From the NCBI RefSeq assembly GCF_014805685.1, contig NC_060887.1:12002963-12066962 (forward strand): 64,000 nt of DNA. The letters are read 5' to 3'. This document shows positions 37,707-50,534 of the stretch, piece by piece. The DNA comes from Silurus meridionalis. Lineage: Eukaryota; Chordata; Actinopteri; Siluriformes; Siluridae. The notes beneath the pieces are model-generated. The model made no database searches and was not told the origin of the DNA. It saw nothing but the letters and a program-made list of their open reading frames with translations. Each line of letters starts with the position of its first letter. Positions within the stretch are counted from its first letter, which is position 1. The position numbers were made by a program, and so were the translations under genes.

Positions 37707-37990
37707 AATAAAATTTTATTTGTATATCGCATTTAACAATGGATATTGTCCCAAAGCAGCTTTATAGAGATTAAAGAGGTTATGAAGTTGGAATGTATAA
37801 GTCTAGTGCTAATAAATGTATCCCTAATTAGTGAGCCAGTGGTGACTGTGGCAAAAAAAGCCTCCTGAGATGGTATGAGGAAGAAACCTTGATAGGAACC
37901 AGACTCCTCATCTGGGTGGCACCGAAAGTCCATTCATTACAGTTCCATTATTATTGGGTTTTACTGGTCAGTGATGGATCCTTAAATGCA
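37707..37990. repeat. Dispersed fish repeat ('cccaaagcagcttta' family)
   Basis: 'tttatttgtatatcgcattt', 'gtcccaaagcagctttata', 'gatggtatgaggaagaaacc' and 'cctcatctgggtggcacc' are the well-known order of a very common teleost repeat. The 15455-15512 piece is the same family in inverse orientation. Its presence just upstream of INO80E may separate promoter from coding start. Confidence 0.75.
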
Positions 37991-38364
37991 GAACTGTAGT
38001 CCTAAGATGTTACAACAGTCTGTTTATTTGGATTACAGTCCAAATCCATGCTCAAAGTTCTTGAGCTGCTTAGCAACTTCATGGATCTTTAGACTGTTCA
38101 TGTGGATCCATCCTCAGCTGCATAGCTGTGGAGAGAGAAGGTGGCCATATTGTTGCATGAAAGTTAAAGACAGTAATTGTTTGTTAAGAAATTCGTTAGT
38201 GAGACGTAAACATGGTTTGCAGCAGATCCTGCGTCCTCACCCGTGTTCTTGATTGCGAGCGAGAGAAACAAGACTTCTACATCCTCTACATATACATTGT
38301 ATTTGTATAATAGGTGTGAGCATCTACATTCCACTAAACCCTGATGTCCTGTTCCTCTGCAGAC

Positions 38365-39373
38365 ATGAACGGCCAAGCCGAGTTAGATGTGGATTACAAG
38401 CGGAAGTACAAAAACCTGAAGCGGAAATTAAAGTTTTTGGTGTATGTAAGTAACCGCAGTTTTACTTTTCTTTTGCTTTACTGGGGGTGTGATGGAGGAT
38501 GTGACTTTGTCTGGTTTCATTTTAGGAGCAAGAATGCTTTCAAGAGGAGCTCAGGAGAGCACAGAGAAAACTCTTGAAGGTCTCCAGAGATAAAAGGTGA
38601 TACATTTTTCCCCTTAATGTAATACACACACTGCCTGGCTACACGGTTTTCATATTAATGGAGCTACACAGTGCATCAGTTAAAACATTAATCATTGCAA
38701 TCTCCATAGTCTCTGATGTATTCGCATATTTGAAGCCCCCTTCTCCAGTCACTGTGTGTACGTGTGTAGTTGTGTATACACTGGAAACTAATGGCTCTCA
38801 TCTTATGTGTCTCAATGTGCATCAGTTTCCTCCTGGACAGATTGTTACAGTACGAGCGTGTGGATGAAGACTCATCAGGTAAGTCTTTACTTCATCACCA
38901 TTGTTTCTTCATTCCTTTCCTAAATGACCAGAAGAGTCTCACGTGTGCAGCCTATAAAAGTCCCTGAATGTGGCATACACATACTTTGGTCAACCCGGAG
39001 TGATTCTTCTGGCCTGGTGGTTTTTCACTTAGTCACAGAACCACAGTTATGCACTCAGCCTTCTGGAGCGTCTAGAGACCGCAGTTCCTGCAGCAGTGCT
39101 TAGTCTAAGTGCTGAAATCTCTTTTCTGTGGAAAGATAATTGCTTGATGCTTCTTTTTGGTCATTTTGAGTTTGATAGTCGCTGGTGTGTGATGATCATG
39201 AACTCATATGAACTCAATTTATAAAACTTGAATGATTATCACACTCAAAATGCTCTGGTGTATATGTACTCATTTATATATACACCGATCAGGCATAACA
39301 TTGACATTATAACATTGAGAGGTGAAGTGAATAATAACTGATTGTCGCTTCATTATGTCATCTGTTAGTGTTA

Positions 39374-39445
<72 letters not shown>

Positions 39446-39448
39446 ATA

Positions 39449-39487
<39 letters not shown>

Positions 39488-41964
39488 GGGAAAACAAAAA
39501 TCCAAATCTACATGGCCCTGTGTGAAAGTGTTTGCTCCCCTGTTAAAACTGTGGTTTAAGGGGGGCAAACACCTTTTCACCCCACTGTATATAATTGCAC
39601 CGTGTGTAAATTTGTTGCTTTCAAAAGGGCAAAATGCACAATATATAATATCTATAGACATGATCCACAGAACGTTCTTGACCTGGTAGCTATTCTTCCA
39701 TGACCTGGTACTAGTTTGCATTCCAGTGCTTGGGGACCTGATCTAGAGCATTCCGGATGCTGGTCCTCTCCTCTCCTCTCGATGGAGCTAAGGAGGTGAA
39801 CCCATCAGTGCAGAGCTCAGTGGCTCAAGGAATTGGCTTTATTTTGCCACAGTAACGTTTTCACGCTCTACTTTCACCGTTTTCCTCATGCACACGCGCA
39901 CACACAATGCTTTTCTCCACGCCCTTCTCTCTCAGGCTTCCGTTTCTCTGTTCTTTATCCTCTGCCGCTCACTACTAACACTTGTTACTCGCACAGGTGT
40001 GTGGTCCTTACCCCTCGTTTACTCCGGCTCCACCCTCCATTCACAAACCAGCGCTTGCTCACACCCCTAGTTTAACTGCCTTTTTTTTTTTTTTTTTTTT
40101 TGCTTCAGAGTCAGTGTTCAGTTTGCTTCACTTCCTGCTGCACTTTCACATTGTCAGCTTGTGCGCCTTTTGAAGACTTATGCTGCAATTAGGGCAATAT
40201 CAATATTGTTGCAATTAGAGGAATATCTACTGTGCAGCAATTAGAAGGCTGTCTAAGTGCTTGTCCAGGATCAGCATCGCTAATGTGTGATGACTTCCGC
40301 TGGTCCGATGAAACTTTACAGAACAAACAAATTACGTTGTATACTGCAAATACAGCACTTTTTTTTTTTTTACAAAAGGTTGTAAGTTTAACAAATTCAA
40401 TAGTCATTTTTAACAATTTATAAACCTCGACTCAGGTCAAAATATGAATGCTAATGTGGACTGAGGTACACGACAATCCACTCTATTATTGTGTATTATG
40501 ATGTCATTATTTGATTACTACAAAACCACTAAACACTGCGGTCATGTTCCAGACTCGGACGCAACAGCCTCATCAGACAGCGAGGGAGAGGCTCCGAGAG
40601 AAAGAGAACGAGAACCAGGAAAGAAGTGAGTCCATCCTGTGTTCTGATGGGTATTGACTTTTGTCAGTACTTTTGCTTTCTGCTCTTTTTTTATTATTAT
40701 TATTATAATTTTTTTTTTTTATATTATTACCTTTCCATTCGTACAGATAATGTGAAGTGAAGTTAAAGGGGGGAAGCTTTTGATCTATTTTATTTATTGA
40801 TTAATTTTTGTTTTAATTTTATTATAAAGAGGTTGAAGGCTGTTGTTGTGGCAAAGTGTTAAAATGTTTCTTTTTGATTTTTTTTTTCAACAATCAATGT
40901 AGTGCAATATCAGTAATTTTTATTGCTAATATATGAGAATGTTTGAATCATCTGTGCAAAACTGGAAAAATTGCAAAAAAACTGCATTCATAGCCATCAT
41001 GATTCTGTAATGTAAATCACTGTCACACAGTTCGCCATCATCCACAATTGCAGTTAAAAGCTCTTATCATGCAAAGCAGAAGATATGCGTGAACATGATC
41101 CTTCTTCTCTGGGGTAAAGTTTCAAATGTACTAAGGCAAAGTGGAAAACTGTTCTGTGGTGAGACAATTCGAAATTCGAATTTATTTTTTGGAAACCATG
41201 GACACTGTGCACTGGACTAAAGAAGAGAGGGACTATCTGGCTTGTTATCAGCGCTCAGTTCAAAAAGCCACAGCCCTGATGGTATTGGAGTGCATTCGTG
41301 CCCGTTGAATAGGCAGCTTACACATTTGGAAAGGCTCCATCATACATGAGAAAACATCTTTTTCATTGAAGGCCTTGAACAAGAGCATGCATACTGCATA
41401 TAGCATGATGTAGTAGGAGAACGATGCTGAACTGCCTGCAGTCTAGACCTTCCACCATTGGAAAACATTTGGTGCATTATGAATAGAATAGAAAGTGGAT
41501 TTATAAGATTTGCATAAGATTTATAATTGTTTTCTGTTTTTATTTACATTTTACAAAGTGTCCCAACGTTTTTGGAATTAGGGTTTTAGGGTTTTTTTAG
41601 AGGCCAATATACGAGTCTGTTTCTGTCTAACCTCAGCTTTAATATGTGTACACTACAGAAGGAGAAGTCCTGCAGGTCCATCTCTTGCTTCGTCCTCGTC
41701 CCCGCAGCTCTCTCTCCTCTCACGGCCCGGAGCGAACGCTCTCCAGGCTTCGGCACCCGCGCAGTACCTCAACGCGGTAAGGCGCCCATAGAGCGCAGCC
41801 CACATCACTAACCTCATCCCATTTCAGTGTATTGCTTTAAGTTCCTTTTGACATTTTTAATTCATTCATTCTTTTCTTTCTCTTTTCTGTTGTGTCCTGT
41901 CACATCATCTGCTTATTTTTGGACCCATTGTCTTATGGGGTGGGGACTGTGCGTGCGGACATGG

Positions 41965-42039
<75 letters not shown>

Positions 42040-43729
42040 GTGAGCAGTTACCCTTCCCTCCTGACTATTTGGCTCCCTCTGCTGAGCGAATGAGGAAAGA
42101 GAGAAAACCAAAACCACCCAAACAGAGAAAAGAGTCTGCAGGAAAGGTGAGAGAGAGAGAGAGATACCGAGGGGGAAAAAAGAAACAGGAAGTCTGAAAC
42201 GGCTTCCACTGTTTTCTGTCTCGTCAATTAAACACCCAATATTTCTATATGTGCTGGGTTAAAGGCGGAAATAAATTTACAAACTCATTAAATTTTAGAA
42301 GGTTGTGTAAACGATGGTGTATTTTTACGTTGTTGAGAAATGCTTTTTTTTTTTTTTTTTTTTTAATATACATAAGATAGTAAAAAGAATTGCATGTTGA
42401 TGACCTATCTTTAAATAAGTTTTTAAGTACAAAGTGCATTTTTGAGGATTTGCATCATTGAAAATAAAACAATTGCATTCATTTATTATAAAAGGCCAAA
42501 GCCTGTACTTACAAGTGACGGTATATCAAATATTTATTGTAGGGTTTAATTTGCTGATTTTCTGGAAGTAATACAAAACCATATAAAATCCATTTATAAT
42601 AGTCAATAACATTTTTCTAAAAAAAAAAAAAAAACAAGAAGGAAAAGACTTTTTTACCACGTATACCATATAGACAAAAATATAGGGACACCGTATTTGA
42701 TGGACCACAGGGTTACACTCAGTTTTAAAAGGTGTTTTTGGATGTGATTTTAACTGGCCTGCTGTAGAGCTCTGACCTCAAAATTGGACAGCCGACTGCA
42801 CCCCAGGCCTCCATCATCATTTACTGACTTTACTTACACCCTTGTGGCTGATTGAGGAATCTCCACGAGCACACTTGTGTCCAGAAGAGTGGAGGTTATA
42901 ATAGCAGCAAATGGGGACTAAATGTAGAATGGGATGTTCAAAAAGCACATATACCAATCTAATGGTGAGGTGTCCGCAAACCTTTGTTTTTATAGCGTGT
43001 ATAAACGTATTACAACAATAAGAATAATTATTATTAATAAATATAATAATGTAGGTTACCTGATGAACACAACATCCTGTTCCACATGTTCTAATTGCTG
43101 TTCTGTCCAAAATAGTTGTCGATGGAAATTTCCATCCAGATGCAGTCATTTTTGAGCGTGACCCGAGAGAGGACGGAGCATTGCATCTTGTTAATGCTAT
43201 ATATAAACAGCGTGGATGAAATCCCCGAAGAGCAACGCGAAGGTCCATTAGTGCATTAGAGCGAGGATGTGGGTGTGAGGGGGGAGAAAAAAACAGGATG
43301 AAGCAGATCCAGAAGCGAAGTCAATGCCTCTGTGGCATTTATTCGAGCGGATTCTTACATTACTGTCCTAAATCTATCAGATGGAGAAAATTGTATAATA
43401 ACGAATATTTCACATTCATTAGAGTTGAAATCCCAGCGTGTGATCACTAACATGACTGACTCATTATGCGAATAATTCTTTCACATCGTTGTTGTTGTTG
43501 TTGTTGTTTTTTCTTTTCTCAGGTGGTATCTCCGTTAGGATCGAACTACCCAGCAGGCGGTGCGGCGGGCGCGGGTTCGTCCGGGCCTTTCAGCTGGGTG
43601 CCGCGGCAGATGCTGAGCGGAGACGCCGCCGAGGAGGAAGGAGAGAGCGAGGGAGAAAGTGACGGAGGAGACGAGGAGAGAGGAGAGGGAGAGGAAGCAG
43701 AACTGGTCATTGACATTCCTAACGAGTGA
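38365..43729 (+). CDS. ino80e: INO80 complex subunit E
   Basis: Seven coding exons: 38365-38445, 38526-38596, 38827-38879, 40553-40625, 41659-41776, 42048-42146 and 43523-43729. They join in frame to 233 residues; the human protein is about 244. The start [20 protein letters not shown] and the coiled coil [19 protein letters not shown] then [18 protein letters not shown] are almost the human sequence. A Ser/Asp/Glu stretch ([12 protein letters not shown]), a basic KRRSP patch, [10 protein letters not shown] and the acidic end ELVIDIPNE also match. INO80E is a nuclear subunit of the INO80 chromatin-remodelling complex and binds its partners through the N-terminal coiled coil. The ATG lies two bases after an acceptor (38362), so at least one noncoding 5' exon is expected. 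The exon-6 acceptor sits directly after a long GT repeat. Complete and apparently intact. Confidence 0.96.
38880..40552. repeat. INO80E intron 3: transposon scraps and microsatellites
   Basis: At 39285 'acaccgatcaggcataacat' is the inverted-repeat end of a known fish element, seen again at 51.19 kb. A TATC run followed by TA units spans 39373-39482. The text 'ggccctgtgtgaaagtgttt' to 'caaacaccttttcacccc' (39515-39590) is a mini-copy of the Tc1-like element at 44.87 kb. T runs lie at 40081 and 40361. Confidence 0.65.
40626..41658. repeat. INO80E intron 4 with DNA-transposon relic
   Basis: The region about 41090-41590 matches the element at 14.05-14.77 kb: 'gcctgcagtctagacctt' in the body and an end 'gtcccaacgtttttggaatt'. 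The left part reads like a broken transposase. The rest is AT-rich filler with T runs. Confidence 0.6.
41968..42033. repeat. (GT)n microsatellite abutting the INO80E exon 6 acceptor
   Basis: About 33 GT units end 14 bases before the acceptor AG at 42046-42047. Between them is only 'gcgcgcggtgagc', so the usual pyrimidine tract is replaced by the GT repeat. Confidence 0.95.
42147..43522. repeat. INO80E intron 6 with Tc1-type repeat
   Basis: At about 42660-42990 the text 'accatatagacaaaaatata' to 'ggtgtccgcaaacctttg' is another copy of the family at 9.9 kb, with 'ggatgttcaaaaagcacata' in the body. A GTT run (43490-43507) and a T-rich tract precede the exon 7 acceptor. Confidence 0.65.
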
Positions 43730-44385
43730 AGAGACGTCAAAAGACTCTAGCGTGAATACGGCGAGGGGGAACGCCAGTTATCCAGCTGCGGATGGTGCTT
43801 TGGAGAATTCTCTCTTCTCCACCACCTGGTTTTTTTTTTTGTGTGTTTGTTTTACATGTAAAATAGCAACTCGACTCACAATTCAAGCTGCAGTACACAT
43901 AGGATGTGATTTTAATTTGTGTGAAGGAAAAGCACCCGGTGGACCTCCTAGAAAGGAGTTTGTAGTAGTTGAATCGGAGGGTAATTTCGATGCTCGGATA
44001 CAGCGGATGCATCCATCGTTCCTGAAAATGTTGATCAGGACGAATCAGGACAGAGTTTCATAAACTCGAAGTCGCTTGTAATGTACACGGCTGTAGATGT
44101 TTGGAAAGAGGCACATCTGTAAGTACAGATTCAGGATCAGGTCCATCAGGACCCTGTATGTGGCCAAAAGTATTGGGACGGTAGCGTAACATTTTCCTTT
44201 CACTTAAACTAGGAGACCCAGAGCACTTCCAGCATGATAATGCTCCTGTGCACAAAGTCAACTCCATGCGTTTACATGGACTGGAGTGGACGATTTTGAG
44301 TGGCCTGTTATAAAGATATGAACACAAACCTGTTGAACACCTTTGGGATAAATTATATAATTCGACATCCAGCAATTGTGGTGGT

Positions 44386-44417
<32 letters not shown>

Positions 44418-44860
44418 AGTTGGAGGAAAAATTTATTAAAGTGAATGAATTGTAAACTGATTTCTTTGGTTAAAACAATGACCTTTTTTGTGTGTATGAA
44501 CTCCCTCACCACCATCAGCACCCCAAAAACTGAACCGTTATACAAGGTCTTAAAAGTTCAGTACTTTTTTAAGTACAGGCTGTGGTCAGAAGCTGTTTAA
44601 GTGGAAATATGAGGTGCAGAGGAGAGTATGAGACTATTCTTGAGAGCTCTCTTGTGCACCTGGTAAAAATAGGGGCTTTTAAAACCCACAAGATTCAGCT
44701 TGTTATATAATTAATGCAATAGCACCTTTTTGTGCAGCCAAAAAACCCCAGATGTCTCAGGCTGCTTTTAATGGTACATATTTAACATTCTGGCACAAAT
44801 TCAGTCTCTAACATCAATTTATTGTCTTTCTTTGTTTATATCATTTATTGGATTATTATA
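43730..44860. repeat. INO80E 3' UTR and Tc1-type repeat with T run
   Basis: The sequence just after the stop is probably 3' UTR; no AATAAA was found close by. At about 44140-44380 lies another copy of the 9.9-kb family ('gtggccaaaagtattggg', 'acacctttgggataaatt'), interrupted by a T run of 30 or more at 44385-44416. Confidence 0.55.
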
Positions 44861-44861
44861 T

Positions 44862-45898
<1,037 letters not shown>

Positions 45899-46154
45899 TT
45901 TTACACAGTATTATACAAACACCCTGCCATGTCAGTGTCACTGCTGTATTATTAATGACCCACTACCCCAATACTGTATTTTTATCATTAAAAAAAAAAA
46001 AAAAGGTAGGTTTTCACCCTTTTATGCCTTTAAACCTTCCTACACCTTCTAGTTCTAAAACCTGGACCTGAAAAATACTTATATTTGACATTACATGTCA
46101 CAAAGCTACACATATATTTTGTATTTTTTTAATAAATACAATAGTGGAGTAAAA

Positions 46155-46226
<72 letters not shown>

Positions 46227-46700
46227 CTGCAGTTATTTATGAATCAGAAGTTGTTTAGGGTTATGAAACCACTTTCATCACTTAATCTCGTCACTTTTTC
46301 TGAAATGTTCTTCACTTGACCTGTTGCCATCCAAAGTAAAAAATCGAGTTAATTCAAATTCACCAGCATGCATTTATTAAAGTGCCGTTTGGGTACATTA
46401 TACATTACTGGTCAGGAAAGGCCAAAATGGCGCTACGGTTCTAAAAACGCATCCCAAACATTCATTATTAACAACAGCAAAGAGTGGCTCATCATTGCAA
46501 CACTGCCTTAAAGCCATCTTTAAGACACTTAACATGATGCTACCACCACCGTGCTTCACCTAAAACCTACACGGCACACTGTATATTATCAAAAGCTCCA
46601 TATATTTGGGTTGCACTTGCATAACTGGCTCAGGATTTGTGAGGATTTGTGAGCATTGGCTTAAAGTTATACAACTAGAGAATTTCTTCAGGTTTCACAT

Positions 46701-46740
<40 letters not shown>

Positions 46741-46866
46741 TCAGTTGAGGCAGTTTTTCCTCTAATGGATAGATAGTCAAATGGGTTTTAGATTTATGCT
46801 TAAATGTACACAAACATTCATAGCCGGGTGTGAGGTATGAAGTATAACTGGGTGTATTAAGCATGT

Positions 46867-46909
<43 letters not shown>

Positions 46910-47006
46910 CCAGAAAAACATAAGATTCTGAGGGTTGCAGCCACACCTATCTTGCCCTACAGCTCAGACTCCAGTTCAGACAGGCAGTTCTGCCATGAAG
47001 GGTTAC

Positions 47007-47049
<43 letters not shown>

Positions 47050-47755
47050 CTTACCGTTGTCATACCTACAGAGCTTTGCACAATTCTTCCTGGTATTTGG
47101 CAGCCAGGTTTGGAGCTGGTTTCAAACAGTCGTTTTTATAAAATCTGTCTGGGAGCTACTGCATAATTCAAAAGCAGTAAAACTTTGCAGTGATGTGTGT
47201 TTCTGAGGGCATGCCTCTTGTTTCCCTACAGAACACACAAGCAATTCTGGTGTCCTGCTCAAATATGGTAAGAGAGCAGGTGTGTTTTTTGTTCCAGCAC
47301 CATTATAAATGACAATATTGCTTCCTCATGGATAGATCTTTATTTTTCCCCTGAAAAGTTCGAGAAGTAGGGATGGGCGAGGATGAAGATATCTCACGTA
47401 GATAATACAATCCACATGTGTGTGAGTATGAGAGAATGCTGATTTACAGGTAACAGTGATAGGCGTGAGAGGGCGTGTGCACAGGTTTGTGTACATTACA
47501 GCCGAACCACCACCAGAGGAAGTGATTTACTGACAGAAAAGAATGAGACGGGAGAGCAGGAGGGGTAAAAAAAAAAAAAAAAGAAGAGAAAGAAAGCACC
47601 CAAGCGTAGTCGAGAGAGCAAGGAGAGGGAGAGAGCATAGAGAGTGGGAGGGAGAGAGGAAGACAGGGTGACTTGCAGGATCTTGCCTTGTGTAATTGCT
47701 GCTTCAGCGCTGTCATTTACAGCCATTGCCAGACTGCAGAGAGAGTGTTTTGGCC
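45899..47755. repeat. Intergenic region with microsatellites upstream of ENDOD1-like gene
   Basis: AT microsatellite at 46155-46222. A short Tc1-like scrap near 46500-46560 ('gatgctaccaccaccgtgctt'). TG run at 46705-46738, CA run at 46871-46906 and another CA run at 47009-47046. From 47530 to 47670 is a strongly purine-rich tract (GA repeats) that likely belongs to the promoter or 5' UTR of the next gene. Confidence 0.75.
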
Positions 47756-50534
47756 ATGGCGTGTGCAGCACTGAGGAATAATGTGTGGGAGCTTGCAGTG
47801 CTGATCCTGGGCCTGCTCTCTCTGGCTCACATTGTCACAGCTTCCGAGTGCAAGGAGAGCTTCTACAGAAACACACCCCCACACTGGGTCACTGAGTCGG
47901 GCCTGGAGAGGCGATGCCACAACCTGGGAGCCGGGCGCACTTTTGCTTCACTCTCCCACCCGGGACACCAGTCTCACATCTATACGGCTCTGCACCTCGG
48001 CCAGCACAACGCATGGGGCAAAGGAACGACAAAAGAGTTGGTAGGATCTGTTTTTCTTATTGTCAAGCTGTACAGTAACAAAAAAAAATAACCTTAGAAA
48101 TCAAATCAATACATGGTTTAAGAAGATACTGATGAGAAACAAGTCAAATGATCTGCCAGTGTGGTAAGATCATTACATTGGTAAGGTTTTTTTGAAATAA
48201 GGAAACATATCTGGTGTTAGAAAATAACAAAATGTCTTCAAATAAGCATTAAAACACTGCAAGCAGTCTACTGAACTTACTGGATCAACGTTGAACAGTT
48301 TGCTTTCCATGTGAATAAGATCTTAAAACCAGACTAATCAAGAAAATTGCTCTTAATTAATGAATAGTCATTATTATATATTGTCTCAGAATGAGACAAA
48401 AATGAGATTAAAATCAATATCACACATCAACAATTATTATTTATTCAAATAAATAAAGCTAAATCATTACTTGCTGCATTTTTGTTTATTAACAACATAT
48501 TCAACATGAGGAAATCAAACTACAGAACAATTCAGTAAAAAAAAGCCATAAGTACTTTGTATAAAGAAGTCAGTTCCAAAAAAATGAACCATAATGGATA
48601 ATTTTTGGAAAGAGACTTAATACTGCGGAGCCTAATCATTTGTTATATTGTAAATAAATGTGTTGGTATTGATATAAAACAAGCATTTGGAATAAATGAT
48701 ACTAATGAACAAGCCATAAGTGAATATTTGACGCTAATTTACCTCATATAAACCGATTATAAGCTTTACTAACTAAGTAAGAAAAAATAAAGATTATGAA
48801 AGATCTGATCTTGCACAGTATTTATTCTTAAAATAAGATCAATAAGATTTTTATGGCTATAAAATTTTAGTCTTGACTAGAAGAGGAGTTTTTGCATCGT
48901 AAACGTCAACTCTAATTGAATTGCGCCGCTTGGTGAGAAATCACATTTATGTGCAAAAGCTTTTGCCCCCTGAATTTGACTATACGAACTTCCTGACAAT
49001 CCTCTGGCTCTACAGAAGCAAACGAGTTTCAAAAATAAAACCAAGTTTGCAAAATTGCGAAATGGAGCGTGCAAAAAATATATATGTTGTGACAAAAAGC
49101 TGACTTGGGAATAGAACAAAACACACACTACAGCGAATGTCTTAATGACCCTTGTCAAGTTTAATGAAAGGACCCATTTAGAGGCACTGCATACATTTGC
49201 GTCTCAGAACAGCCTCTGTCTTTTAGCCACAAAGGAAACTTTTCTTTTTTTGTGACTTGATTCTGTGTAGCAGTGCTGAATGTAATAGAAAGCTGTATAA
49301 CAAAGAACAGGCCTGATCTTTCCGTTTTTGAGATTTCTCTATGTCGTGTAATTCATGTTTATGTGTCTCTCAAAAGCATGTGCAGGACGAGACAAGCGTC
49401 CTCGGAGGAGAAGATCATTTTGTCCCGGGATTGTACAAGAAGGACCAGCATGTAGCTTCATCACCCTCACCGTCTACTTTCCATAAACTGGATGCTCTAA
49501 CTTCAGAGCTGGTGGAGAGCAGGATCACGCCACAGTGCTCTAAGGCAAGGGGAAGTGTGTATGTTCAGAGTGGCATGGGTGGCCTGATCGAGACGAAGGA
49601 GGACGTGCTATGGTCGGCAGTGTGCTGCGATGTTCCTGAAGGAGCCGGAAGCTTCAGTATGGGAATGGTCCTTGAGGGTGAAGGGGAGATAAAGCTGATG
49701 AGTGTGAAAGAGCTGGAGGAACTGATGGACTTTAAAGAGCTTTTTTCAGGTGGATGTGGAGAGACAATTCTGGAAAATGGGGCATTGGAAGTCGGTGAAG
49801 TTTCACACACAGATGAGACAGACAAAAGCAGTGATGAGAATGAGGTATCGATAGAAGAAAAGATAGAAGAAAGAACCCTGTCTGAACCCAGTCTGGAAGA
49901 AAGCAGCGAAGAAGCCGAAAGCCAAGAGGAGAGCGTTGTCCTCTATGTTCTGTCTTCAACCATATCTCTCCTGTTTGCTCCTCTATCTCCGGTTGTCTCC
50001 ACCCTCACTAACTTGCCCTTTCAAATCTGCTATGTCTTGCAAGAGGACGCAGCCGTGCTGACATCGCTGCCTGGTGACAGTCTTAGTTTGGTTCAAAACA
50101 TGGGCTCTGGTGTCGTCTCGGGTGTTGAGAACGTAGGTAGCATCGCCTATCAAGTGGGTGAGCATGGCGTCTGCTCACTGTATACATTAATAAGCACATT
50201 AACAGGCACGCTCATGATCTCCTGCCAGGAGGGAATTGCCGGTACAGGGACGCTAATGGGTGATGCTTTGGGGTTGGTAACCGGTGCACTTGGTGAGGTC
50301 TGGGAATTTGGCTCAGAAGTTGTAGGGAGCATGTGCCAGGGATTTTGTGGGTACTTGGGTGTAGTAGGCACAGAGATTGGCGAACAGGGCATGACAATAG
50401 GTAAAGGAATCGGCAGTCTGGTCTGGAGGGGACAGAAGGGACTTGGGCATGTAATAAATATGGTTGTGGGCGTCTTTGGGGGAGTGTTCGGAAACATGAT
50501 GGAAAACATCCAGGAAGCGGTCACTAAAGAGTGA
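47756..50534 (+). CDS. endod1: ENDOD1-like protein (endonuclease domain-containing 1 family)
   Basis: Two coding exons, 47756-48040 and 49377-50534 (or from 49386), give about 480 residues; human ENDOD1 has 500 and also two coding exons. The start ATG has a good context (gccATGG). Residues 1-30 form a signal peptide (WELAVLILGLLSLAHIVTAS). Family signatures are CKESFYRNTPPHWV, RTFASLSHPGHQ, IYTALHLG, FHKLDALTSELVESRITPQC, WSAVCCDVP, MGMVLE, VKELEELM and FSGGCGE. The DNA/RNA non-specific endonuclease catalytic segment (D-R-G-H) is not visible: its place holds EDHFVPGLYKKDQHVAS. A Glu/Ser-rich linker (about 226-280) precedes a long Gly-rich hydrophobic region (about 281-470), a feature also of ENDOD1. 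The sequence shows a secretory or membrane-bound protein; nuclease activity is doubtful. It may be one of several fish ENDOD1 paralogues. Confidence 0.85.
48041..49376. other. Intron of the ENDOD1-like gene
   Basis: AT-rich intron with donor TTG|GTAGGA and acceptor ctcaaaag. I see no repeat family or extra exon in it. Confidence 0.75.

Noticed and set aside
42817..43248. 143-codon minus-strand open frame in INO80E intron 6
   Set aside because: Lies over a dispersed Tc1-type repeat and filler; no conserved domain and no promoter-like context.
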